This document shows positions 29,989 to 36,902 of a stretch of DNA of 64,000 bases, piece by piece. Origin of the DNA: Pseudomonadota bacterium. GTDB taxonomy: Bacteria > Pseudomonadota > Gammaproteobacteria > UBA9214. Within the stretch, counting starts at the first letter, position 1. Each line of letters begins with the position of its first letter. Below the pieces are notes generated by a model that saw only the letters and a list, made by a program, of their open reading frames with translations, ran no database searches and had not been told where the DNA came from. The stretch spans positions 284,881 to 348,880 of the forward strand of contig JAWLAI010000007.1 of assembly GCA_041395565.1 (NCBI GenBank), in the 5' to 3' direction. Both the position numbers and the translations under genes were made by a program.

Positions 29989-30966
29989 CTATCCTTCCAG
30001 CGCCGCCGCGAAATCCGCCACGATCTCCGCCACCGGCTGCACGGAATCGATGCCCGCAACGCTTTTGCCGGCCTGGTAGATATCCCGGTAGCCCATCCCG
30101 TGCAGAGCGGCGCGCTTCAGCTTCCAGATCGACTGCAGCGCATAGAGCGTGCGCATCCAGTGCTTGGTGCGCCGGCCGCGCAGCATCCACCGCGCCAGGG
30201 GACCGGCATGCACGCCCATGCGTTCGACCCAGGGCGTGCGAATGATCGACACCGGTACACCGGTGATCCGTTCTGACAGCACGATATCCTGCTCAGTGGC
30301 GGCGACGATGGCCTGCTTGTAGTCGGCATGCGCCGAACATTCGCTGCTGGCGATGAAGCGCGTACCGAGCTGCGCACCGGCATAGCCCAGACGCAGCGCC
30401 GCGGCGAATTCCGCCGGCGTACCGATCCCGCCGGCGCAGACCAGCGGCTTGCCCAGCGGGCCGATCTCGTCCAGGAGCCGGGCTGCCGAGAATGTACCGG
30501 CATGTCCGCCGGCACGGTTGTTCACGCAGATGAAGCCGTCGACCCCGCCGTCGAGCGCCTTCTCCGCCCAGCGTCGCGCCGTCACGTCGTGGTAGACTGT
30601 GACGCCCGCCGCTTGTGCACGCGCCACCACCCATGCAGGGTTGCCCAGCGCCGTCACCAGGAACGGCACGCCCTCCTCCAGCGCGATATCCAGCCAGGCC
30701 TGCACGCGTTGCAGGTAGCGCTGCGAACTGCGCTCTATGATCAGGTTCACGCCGACGGGACGGTCGGTCAGGCGGCGGATGTAACGCAGGCCGTCACGGA
30801 AGTCGTAGCCGTGGACGTAGGTCAGGCTGAGCGGCTGGACGATACCGATCGCGCCCGCGGCGGACACCGCCGCGACCAGCTCCGGGTTGGAACACGGATA
30901 CATCGCGCCACAGATCAATGGCACCTCGATGCCGAGCGCGGCGCTGAGCGCGGTCTGCCGGATCAC
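29989..30966 (-). CDS. Nitronate monooxygenase / 2-nitropropane dioxygenase-like flavoprotein
   Basis: A 325-aa FMN TIM-barrel protein of the NMO/FabK-like family: N-terminal P-L-I-C-G-A-M, V-P-F-L-V-T-A-L-G-N-P, N-N-R-A-G-G-H-A-G (the catalytic-type His region), I-C-A-G-G-I-G-T-P and L-G-T-R-F-I-A-S. The N-terminal G-A-M-Y-P-C-S-N-P form resembles a subgroup whose substrate is not established, so nitronate activity is a family guess. The start is GTG 30966, overlapping the stop of the DUF4442 gene (GTGA); a longer frame is only its shadow. Confidence 0.82.
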   Translation of the reverse strand: MIRQTALSAALGIEVPLICGAMYPCSNPELVAAVSAAGAIGIVQPLSLTYVHGYDFRDGLRYIRRLTDRPVGVNLIIERSSQRYLQRVQAWLDIALEEGVPFLVTALGNPAWVVARAQAAGVTVYHDVTARRWAEKALDGGVDGFICVNNRAGGHAGTFSAARLLDEIGPLGKPLVCAGGIGTPAEFAAALRLGYAGAQLGTRFIASSECSAHADYKQAIVAATEQDIVLSERITGVPVSIIRTPWVERMGVHAGPLARWMLRGRRTKHWMRTLYALQSIWKLKRAALHGMGYRDIYQAGKSVAGIDSVQPVAEIVADFAAALEG

Positions 30967-31442
30967 GCCGCGCGCTCCGGACCGAGCTGCCAGCTCGCAC
31001 TGACGCGCGCCACGACCTCCGCCGCGGCATTGCGGATCTCGCCGTCCACCTGCCAGGCCTGCGCGGCGACAGCGGCCGGCACCGCGCAACGGCATTCGGC
31101 GTGCAGACAGCCCCGGGCCTTCTTCAGGTAGTCGATGCGATAGCCGGTGAGAATACCGCGCATGCCTTGCGGCAGCCCGCTCAGCAGTGCCAGCCCGGTG
31201 GCCAGTTCCCCCAGGTTGGCCAGCGCCATGGCGTGGACGGAATGCAGGTGGTTGCGCACGCGGCGCCGGTCGCGCAGGGTCACGATGCAGTGTCCCGGCT
31301 CCAGCAGCTGCACACGCGCACCGAGTGTGCCTGTGTACGGGACGCTGCGTGCCAGGCCCAGGCTGAACAGCCAGCGACCGCCGCGACTGCCGCCCAGCAG
31401 CTGCCAGCGCCGCCGCAGGCGGGGGCCGATGGAACTCGACAT
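30963..31442 (-). CDS. DUF4442 hotdog-fold protein (PaaI-thioesterase-like)
   Basis: A 159-aa protein from ATG 31442. It shows the DUF4442 core: V-R-N-H-L-H-S-V-H-A-M-A-L-A-N-L-G-E-L followed by a Y-L-K-K-A-R-G segment. Hotdog proteins of this type often act on acyl-CoA esters, but no substrate is known for DUF4442. Its stop overlaps the NMO-like gene's GTG, so the two are probably co-translated, hinting at a shared pathway such as acyl-thioester and flavin chemistry (inference). Confidence 0.8.
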   Translation of the reverse strand: MSSSIGPRLRRRWQLLGGSRGGRWLFSLGLARSVPYTGTLGARVQLLEPGHCIVTLRDRRRVRNHLHSVHAMALANLGELATGLALLSGLPQGMRGILTGYRIDYLKKARGCLHAECRCAVPAAVAAQAWQVDGEIRNAAAEVVARVSASWQLGPERAA

Positions 31443-31491
31443 TAGCTCACTCCTGCCGCAGCGCGGCATCATCCTGTTTAGCGTCGCGGTG

Positions 31492-31860
31492 TCACCGTTT
31501 CCAGCGCCGACGCAGCAGCGTGCCATAGACACCGCCGTTGACGACGAGCACGATACCGGCCAGTACGTGCTGCACGCCCGGCAGCAGCCCCGCGGGATAG
31601 ATCAGGGGCAGCAGATAGTGCGGGATGAAGCCGCCGCTGTAGCCGGTCTCCCCCGCAGCCGCGCGCAGCTGCTGCTCCCATGGCGTCAGCGGACAGTACC
31701 AGCCGTTCAGTTCCAGCAGCACCGCCCATAGCACGGCCGGCAGATGCAGCAGTGCGCACCGTGGCCAGCGCCACGCCAGCAGCCCGCCGCACAGCACGAA
31801 CACGATAAACGCGAAATGGAATACGACCAGGGCGTCAGCGGCGAAGCGGTACAGCTGCAC
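31492..31860 (-). CDS. DUF2784 small membrane protein
   Basis: A 122-aa protein with three or four hydrophobic helices; the family block L-N-G-W-Y-C-P-L-T-P-W-E and G-G-F-I-P-H-Y-L-L-P-L-I-Y-P identifies DUF2784. Function unknown. Apparent GTG start at 31860; it lies about 50 bp upstream of the DUF4442 gene and about 60 bp after DoxX, so the minus-strand genes here may form one transcript. Confidence 0.82.
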   Translation of the reverse strand: MQLYRFAADALVVFHFAFIVFVLCGGLLAWRWPRCALLHLPAVLWAVLLELNGWYCPLTPWEQQLRAAAGETGYSGGFIPHYLLPLIYPAGLLPGVQHVLAGIVLVVNGGVYGTLLRRRWKR

Positions 31861-31919
31861 GCGTCGCGCCGCCGGCGCTCAACCGCCGGGTTGCAGATTC
31901 GACCGGCGGCGGTGCCGCA

Positions 31920-32324
31920 TCAGTCCGGCCGCAGCGCGTAGCGGCCGCTGCCCAGAAACGCGATGGCCAGTCCCCCGAACAGGTAGAACATCTGCAGCTC
32001 CAGGCGGTAGCCGCCATGTTCGCCGAGACTGAACAGGTCGCCCGTGTGCATCAGCACGATGGCAAACAGCATGTTGATGACGATGATCAGTCCGCTGATC
32101 CGCGTAAACAGACCCGCGATCAGCAGCAGCGGCGCAACGATCTCGCCCGCATAAACGCCGTAGGCGACGGCATCGGGCAAACCCATTGCGGTGAGACGAC
32201 CCGTGATGAATTCGAGCGACCCTTGCGAGGTTACCTTGGACAGACCGTGGAACAGCAGCAGGATGCCCACCGTCAGCCGCACGATCAGCTTGCCTACCGC
32301 ATCACTCTTATTGAGATCGAACAT
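31920..32324 (-). CDS. DoxX-family membrane protein
   Basis: A 134-aa protein with four TM helices and DoxX/DoxD features: L-F-H-G-L-S-K-V, G-L-P-D-A-V-A-Y-G-V-Y-A-G-E-I-V and F-Y-L-F-G-G-L-A-I-A-F-L-G-S-G-R. DoxX proteins are often associated with redox or sulfur stress, without a fixed activity. ATG 32324 follows a GGGGGCACC-like site. It precedes DUF2784. Confidence 0.85.
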   Translation of the reverse strand: MFDLNKSDAVGKLIVRLTVGILLLFHGLSKVTSQGSLEFITGRLTAMGLPDAVAYGVYAGEIVAPLLLIAGLFTRISGLIIVINMLFAIVLMHTGDLFSLGEHGGYRLELQMFYLFGGLAIAFLGSGRYALRPD

Positions 32325-32405
32325 GGTGCCCCCCTGGACCGTTGTTTCGATGACCACAGCTACAGCTCACGCTGTGCTAACTATATCAGCACCCGGCGGC
32401 CGGGA

Positions 32406-33188
32406 TCACTGTCCCGCAGCGGGCTCCTCCCCGCCGAGATACACCAGGGCCCAGCACAGGGTCGCGGTCCAGCAGATGGCCAGCGAGATCAGGTCATGGC
32501 TGAGAAAATGGGCACCGCGCAGTTCCTGGGTCAGCGCGAACACGCCACCCAGCAACAGCGGGAAGAGCAGCGCGGGCCTGCGCCAGCGACTGCCCGCGGC
32601 CAGCAGCAGGAAATAGGGACCGAACCAGGCAAAGCCCCCGCTGGCATGCCCGCCCGGGAAGGCGTGGCCGGGCAGGCTGCCCGCCGGCGCGCCGTCGAAG
32701 AGACGGACATAGGGCATGTCACCGCCGAAGCGGGCCAGGCTCCAGGGGGTGTAAATATGCGTCGTGCTCTTCAGCAGGCTGACGATGGCCGGTCCGGTCG
32801 CCGCGGTGAGCAGCGTGAAAATCAGGGCCCGGCGGTAGGGGGCGAGTGCGCGCAAGCGGTAGCTGGCCAGCAGCAACAGCAGTGTCGTCAGCCCGAGCAG
32901 CACGACAAAGTGACGTCCGCCGGTATGCAGCACGGTGCTCGTGAGCACGAGTGAGCGGTAGGGCCAGCTGCCCGTGGCCGGCTCGTAGACCAGGCCGGCC
33001 AGATACAGGTCCAGGCCGGAGTATTCGCAGCCAATCGCCAGCAGGGTGACGACGACGCCCGCGAGCAGCGCCCCGCGCGCCTGCCGTGGCGCGAGCCGCG
33101 CGCGGCCGGACCAGGGCGACAGCGCCGCGCCCGATCCGGTAGCAGGAGCACTGCCGCCCTGCCCTGCCTGTCCGTCGCGCCTGCCCAT
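32406..33188 (-). CDS. PAP2-superfamily membrane phosphatase
   Basis: A 260-aa protein with about six TM helices. PAP2 motifs are present in altered form: motif 1 K140-x6-T-P-W (the usual R-P is T147-P148), motif 2 P-G-G-H181 (usual P-S-G-H) and motif 3 R224-G-A-H-F-L-S-H231-D. The C/T-P-W variant of motif 1 with a following R-F/Y-G-G seems typical of one subgroup (from memory). Substrate unknown; lipid phosphates such as undecaprenyl-PP or lipid A are possible. Confidence 0.82.
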   Translation of the reverse strand: MGRRDGQAGQGGSAPATGSGAALSPWSGRARLAPRQARGALLAGVVVTLLAIGCEYSGLDLYLAGLVYEPATGSWPYRSLVLTSTVLHTGGRHFVVLLGLTTLLLLLASYRLRALAPYRRALIFTLLTAATGPAIVSLLKSTTHIYTPWSLARFGGDMPYVRLFDGAPAGSLPGHAFPGGHASGGFAWFGPYFLLLAAGSRWRRPALLFPLLLGGVFALTQELRGAHFLSHDLISLAICWTATLCWALVYLGGEEPAAGQ

Positions 33189-33326
33189 GCCGTCTGGATA
33201 ACCCGCCCGGCTTAAGCCTGGCTTAGGCCGGGCCGCGCCCCGCCTGCGAAGCGCTTCACAGATCCGCGCACAGGCCGGGTTGTAAGCTGCGTCGTCCTAA
33301 AGCTCGGGGTCATAGGTGTCGTTATA

Positions 33327-33356
33327 TAAGCAAGTTCTAATTTATTAACTTATTTA
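33327..33356. promoter_or_regulatory. AT-rich palindrome upstream of the 35-aa gene, candidate operator
   Basis: TAAGCAAGTT (33327-33336) and AACTTATTTA (33347-33356) are inverted relatives matching at 8 of 10 bases around a 10-base AT-rich spacer. The segment 33315-33365 is strikingly AT-rich for this genome and lies between the divergent PAP2 gene and the small peptide gene. Confidence 0.45.
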
Positions 33357-33393
33357 CATACTGATTGTCAGGTATCAACCAAGGAGGTTCACC

Positions 33394-33501
33394 ATGTACT
33401 GGGACGCACTGACGGCAACCGGTGTCTACATCTCGCTGCTGCTGGCGGCGAGCATGATCTATCTCGTCATCCGCGATGAGCCGGGCGCGCCGCGCGACTG
33501 A
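33394..33501 (+). CDS. 35-residue membrane peptide, unannotated small ORF
   Basis: The ATG at 33394 is preceded by AAGGAGG with 6-nt spacing, one of the strongest ribosome binding sites in the window. The product starts M-Y-W-D-A-L-T-A-T-G, has a single TM helix (about residues 9-26, L-L-L-A-A-S-M-I-Y-L-V) and ends with a charged tail R-D-E-P-G-A-P-R-D. It recalls small single-TM subunits or regulators, but I recognise no family; CydX and CcoQ do not match. It converges on the HxlR gene and ends in a hairpin. Confidence 0.6.
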   Translation: MYWDALTATGVYISLLLAASMIYLVIRDEPGAPRD

Positions 33502-33512
33502 GGCCGGACTGC

Positions 33513-33536
33513 ACCGCCCCGCGCCAGCGGGGCGGT
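33513..33536. terminator. Hairpin between small ORF and HxlR gene, possible bidirectional terminator
   Basis: ACCGCCCCGC, loop GCCA, then the exact complement: a 10-bp GC-rich stem located 12 bp after the small ORF's stop and 6 bp from the HxlR stop on the other strand. No T-run follows either way, so termination strength is uncertain. Confidence 0.55.
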
Positions 33537-33541
33537 CAGGC

Positions 33542-33880
33542 CTACCCGGCGCTGCGGCCACGGCCGGCCTCTAACTGCGCGAGATCGTGCTGCACCCGCT
33601 CGACCGTGTCCACGATATCCAGGAAGCGCCGGCCGAATTCGGTAAAGCGGTACTCGACGCGCGGCGGCGATTCGGGATAAACGAGCTTCTCCACGATGCC
33701 GTAACGCAGTAGCTTGTTGAGCCGCTCGTTCAGCACCTTCGTCGTCAGCCCATCGATTTCGCGCTGCATGGCGCCCGGGCGGTTCACGCCGTTGCGCAAC
33801 AGTCGGATCACCGACAGCGACCACTTGCAGCCGATGATCGACTCGACCATGTGTGCGACGTTGTGTTCTGTTGCTGTCAT
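33542..33880 (-). CDS. HxlR-family winged-helix transcriptional regulator
   Basis: A 112-aa HxlR/MarR-like regulator: I-I-G-C-K-W-S-L start of the DNA-binding domain (other members read G-G/D-K-W), G-V-N-R-P-G-A-M-Q-R-E-I, L-N-E-R-L-N-K-L-L-R-Y-G-I and the wing with P-R-V-E-Y-R-F-T-E-F-G. The only cysteine, C18, sits in the same N-terminal area as redox-sensing cysteines of YodB/HypR-type members, so thiol or electrophile sensing is possible. Divergent from the cytochrome P460 gene, which it probably controls. Confidence 0.88.
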   Translation of the reverse strand: MTATEHNVAHMVESIIGCKWSLSVIRLLRNGVNRPGAMQREIDGLTTKVLNERLNKLLRYGIVEKLVYPESPPRVEYRFTEFGRRFLDIVDTVERVQHDLAQLEAGRGRSAG

Positions 33881-33911
33881 GAAAAAAGTTTGTCCCGCCG
33901 ATCAGCATCAT

Positions 33912-33925
33912 GTACCGGAAAGTAC
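33912..33925. promoter_or_regulatory. Candidate HxlR operator, GTAC-N6-GTAC
   Basis: GTAC (33912-33915) and GTAC (33922-33925) form a short dyad in the divergent HxlR/P460 promoter region, with a third GTAC at 33945-33948. HxlR-family sites often contain paired GTA/TAC half-sites (known for YodB and HypR). Position fits autoregulation plus control of the P460 gene. Confidence 0.4.
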
Positions 33926-33984
33926 CTGACATACCGGCTGGTGCGTACTGTTCTTCACATCCGGCTTCCACTCTAATCGAGCCC

Positions 33985-34006
33985 TGCCTGCCATGCAATG
34001 CAGGCA
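33985..34006 (+). repeat. Hairpin in the P460 gene 5' leader
   Basis: TGCCTGC, loop of 8, GCAGGCA; a 7-bp stem 24 bp before the P460 ATG and just before its ribosome binding site (CGGAGG). It may affect translation. Confidence 0.4.
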
Positions 34007-34030
34007 ATACAACCCGAATCGGAGGCCGAC

Positions 34031-34504
34031 ATGTCACAACCAACCACGCGATCACTACTCCTTGCCGCAATGTTCGCAGCGGCCCAGACGGCGGCAGCCG
34101 TCGACTATCCCGCCGACTATCGCGGCTGGACCCACGTCAAGACGCTTACCCTGCACGCGGACCATCCCCTCGCCGACCCGTTCGCCGGCATCCACCACGT
34201 CTATGCCAATCCGGCGGCGGTGACCGGATTGCATGGCGGACACTACCCGGATGGCGCGGTGCTCGTCTTCGATCTGCACGAAGCGGTGGCAGGCGACCGC
34301 GCCACGGCGGAAGGCAAGCGCATCCTGCTCGGCGTGATGCAAAAGGATCGCGCACGCTACAGCACAACGGGTGGCTGGGGATTCGACGCCTGGGCCGGCG
34401 ACAGTCACACGGAACGGCTGGTGCAGGACGGCGGCAAGGCCTGCTTTGGCTGCCACACCGAGCAACAGGAACACGACTACGTCTTCAGCCGCTGGCGCGA
34501 GTGA
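34031..34504 (+). CDS. Cytochrome P460-family periplasmic heme protein
   Basis: A 157-aa protein with a signal peptide (cleavage near residue 23, A-A-A-V-D) and one CxxCH heme-c site at C138, C141, H142 followed by E-Q-Q-E-H-D-Y-V-F-S. The middle block G-V-M-Q-K105-D-R-A-R-Y-S-T-T-G-G-W-G matches cytochrome P460/cytochrome c'-beta proteins, which oxidise hydroxylamine or bind NO; in true P460 a lysine cross-links to the heme. K105 is a candidate, but alignment is needed. ATG 34031 has a CGGAGG site. Likely under HxlR control. Confidence 0.85.
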   Translation: MSQPTTRSLLLAAMFAAAQTAAAVDYPADYRGWTHVKTLTLHADHPLADPFAGIHHVYANPAAVTGLHGGHYPDGAVLVFDLHEAVAGDRATAEGKRILLGVMQKDRARYSTTGGWGFDAWAGDSHTERLVQDGGKACFGCHTEQQEHDYVFSRWRE

Positions 34505-34550
34505 TCCGCCACGGGCATGAGCGAGGCTTGCAGCGCGCGGCCGCCCGCCC

Positions 34551-35999
34551 TCAGCCGGCGCTGGTACCGCCGACGGTGAGTTCGTCGATCAGCATGGTCG
34601 GCTGGCCGACCCCGACCGGCACGCTCTGGCCTTCCTTGCCGCAGGTACCGACACCGCTATCGAGCTGCAGATCGTTGCCGAGCAGGGAGACATGCTTGAG
34701 CACCTCGGGACCGTTGCCGATGAGGGTCGCGCCCTTGACCGGCCGCGTCACCCGGCCCTGTTCGATCAGGTAGGCCTCGCTGGCGCTGAACACGAACTTG
34801 CCGGAGGTGATGTCGACCTGGCCACCGCCGAAGTTGACGGCATACAGTCCCTTCTGCACCGAACGGATGATGTCCTGCGGATCGCTGTCGCCGGCGAGCA
34901 TGTAGGTGTTGGTCATGCGCGGCATCGGCAGGTGGGCATAGGATTCGCGCCGGCCGTTGCCGGTCGGCGCCACCCCCATCAGGCCGGCATTCATGCGGTC
35001 CTGCATATAGCCCTTGAGGATGCCCCGCTCGATCAGGACCGTGCGCTGCGTCGGCGTGCCCTCGTCGTCCACATTGAGCGAGCCGCGCCGGCCCGGCAGC
35101 GAGCCGTCGTCAACCACGGTGCACAGCGGTGATGCCACCTGCTGACCGACCCGGCCGGCGAATGCCGAGGTCCCCTTGCGGTTGAAATCGCCTTCCAGGC
35201 CGTGTCCGATCGCCTCGTGCAGCAGGATGCCCGGCCAGCCCGAACCCAACACCACCGGCATGGTGCCGGCGGGTGCGTCGACCGCCTCGAGATTGACCAG
35301 CGCCTGGCGTACGGCCTCGCGCGCGTAGCCCGTGGCACGCCCGTGCTCGAGGAAGAAACTGTAGTCGGTGCGTCCGCCCCCGCCGGCGGTGCCCTGCTCG
35401 CGGCGTCCGCCCTGCTCGACGATGGCGGTGACATTGCAACGCACCAGCGGACGCACGTCGGCGGCCAGCGTGCCGTCACTCACCGCGACCAGCATCACCT
35501 CGTGTACGCCGGCCAGACTGACCACGACCTCCTTCACCCGCGGATCCTGACGCCGCGCCTCGGTATCGAGCTCGCGCAACAGCGCAACCTTGGCATCCGC
35601 CGACAGCCGGTCGAGCGGGTCGATGGCAGCGTACAGCTGCTGCTCGCCACGGGCATGCCAGGCCTGCAGCCGGCCGGCCTGGCCGCGGCCGGCGATGGCA
35701 CGCGCCGCACCGGACGCCTGCAGCAGTGCCGGCATGACGATCTCGTCGGAATAGGCGAAGCCGGTCTTGTCGCCGCTGATGGCGCGCACGCCTGCGCCCT
35801 GCTCGATGTTGTGGCTGCCTTCCTTGACGATGCCGTCCTCCAGCACCCACGATTCGTAGCGCGTGGACTGGAAGTACACGTCACCGCCGTCGACCGCGCG
35901 CCCCAACAGCCGGCCGAACACCGACTCGAGGTCGTGCTCGTCGATGTTGGCGGGCGTCAACAGCCGCGCCCGGGCTATGTCGAGACTGGTCTCAGGCAC
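34551..35999 (-). CDS. tldD: TldD zinc metalloprotease
   Basis: A 482-aa TldD protein carrying the HExxxH motif (H261-E-A-I-G-H266-G-L-E-G-D), with the downstream Cys in A-S-P-L-C-T-V-V-D as the likely third zinc ligand. With PmbA/TldE it proteolyses extended peptide chains. It starts at GTG 35999, overlapping the end of the nitrilase gene by 8 bp. Last gene of the long minus-strand run from leuS. Confidence 0.96.
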   Translation of the reverse strand: MPETSLDIARARLLTPANIDEHDLESVFGRLLGRAVDGGDVYFQSTRYESWVLEDGIVKEGSHNIEQGAGVRAISGDKTGFAYSDEIVMPALLQASGAARAIAGRGQAGRLQAWHARGEQQLYAAIDPLDRLSADAKVALLRELDTEARRQDPRVKEVVVSLAGVHEVMLVAVSDGTLAADVRPLVRCNVTAIVEQGGRREQGTAGGGGRTDYSFFLEHGRATGYAREAVRQALVNLEAVDAPAGTMPVVLGSGWPGILLHEAIGHGLEGDFNRKGTSAFAGRVGQQVASPLCTVVDDGSLPGRRGSLNVDDEGTPTQRTVLIERGILKGYMQDRMNAGLMGVAPTGNGRRESYAHLPMPRMTNTYMLAGDSDPQDIIRSVQKGLYAVNFGGGQVDITSGKFVFSASEAYLIEQGRVTRPVKGATLIGNGPEVLKHVSLLGNDLQLDSGVGTCGKEGQSVPVGVGQPTMLIDELTVGGTSAG

Positions 36000-36819
36000 G
36001 ATTCAGGCATTGCAGGCGGCGATGCGCGATGCTGGGAAAATTGCGCCGCGCACTCTGCAGGCGCGCCAGATCGACATCGGCGCACACCACACCGGGTCCG
36101 CGCGCGAGCGAGTTGAGCACCGTTCCCCACGGATCCACGATCATGCTGTGCCCGTAGGTCTCGCGGCCGTTCAGGTGATAGCCGCCCTGGTCCGGCGCGA
36201 TGACGTAACACAGGTTTTCGATGGCACGGGCACGCACCAGCACCTCCCAGTGCGCGCGTCCGGTAATGGCGGTGAAGGCCGACGGCAGCACGACGATTTC
36301 CAGCCCGGCATCGAGCTGTTGGCGGAACAGTTCCGGAAAGCGCAGATCGTAGCAGACCGCGATACCCATGCGCCCGAACGGGCTTTCGATCACCACCACC
36401 TCGTTGCCGGGCTCGATGGTATCCGACTCGGTGTACTGCTCCCCGGAATCGACCAGCGCCACGTCGAACAGGTGGATCTTGTCGTAGCGTGCGACCTGCC
36501 GGCCCGTGTTGTCGTACACCAGACAGGCCGCGCGCACCTTGTTGTCGGCCTCGGCCACCAGCGGGATGGTGCCGCCGACCAGCCAGATCCCGTGCAGGGC
36601 CGCCTGCTCCGCCAGGAAGGTCTGGATGGCGCCGCTGCCCGGCTGCTCGCGCACCGCAACCTTGTCGTGCTCCGACTTGCCCATCAGGGCGAAATTCTCG
36701 GGCAACACCACCAGCTGCGCCTGCTGGCTCACCGCCTCCGCGATCAGGCGCTCGGCCTCGAGCAGATTGGCGCCGATGTTCGGGCTCGAGGCCATTTGTA
36801 CGCAGGCAACCACACTCAT
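35992..36819 (-). CDS. Nitrilase-superfamily carbon-nitrogen hydrolase
   Basis: A 275-aa Nit-type hydrolase. Catalytic triad positions are visible: E in L-P-E-N-F near residue 41, K in Y-D-K-I-H-L-F-D, and C in [13 protein letters not shown]. The sequence is of the Nit1/Nit2 subgroup, so deaminated-glutathione amidase (a metabolite-repair role) is likely but unproven. Position between yhdP and tldD is conserved in gammaproteobacteria. Confidence 0.9.
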   Translation of the reverse strand: MSVVACVQMASSPNIGANLLEAERLIAEAVSQQAQLVVLPENFALMGKSEHDKVAVREQPGSGAIQTFLAEQAALHGIWLVGGTIPLVAEADNKVRAACLVYDNTGRQVARYDKIHLFDVALVDSGEQYTESDTIEPGNEVVVIESPFGRMGIAVCYDLRFPELFRQQLDAGLEIVVLPSAFTAITGRAHWEVLVRARAIENLCYVIAPDQGGYHLNGRETYGHSMIVDPWGTVLNSLARGPGVVCADVDLARLQSARRNFPSIAHRRLQCLNRA

Positions 36820-36902
36820 CGCTTCACGCCATCCTCTTGTTTGCAGCGGGCTAGGGAGAATACCACAGAAAACCGGATGCGCAGTGCGCGCTGCCGGAGG
36901 GG

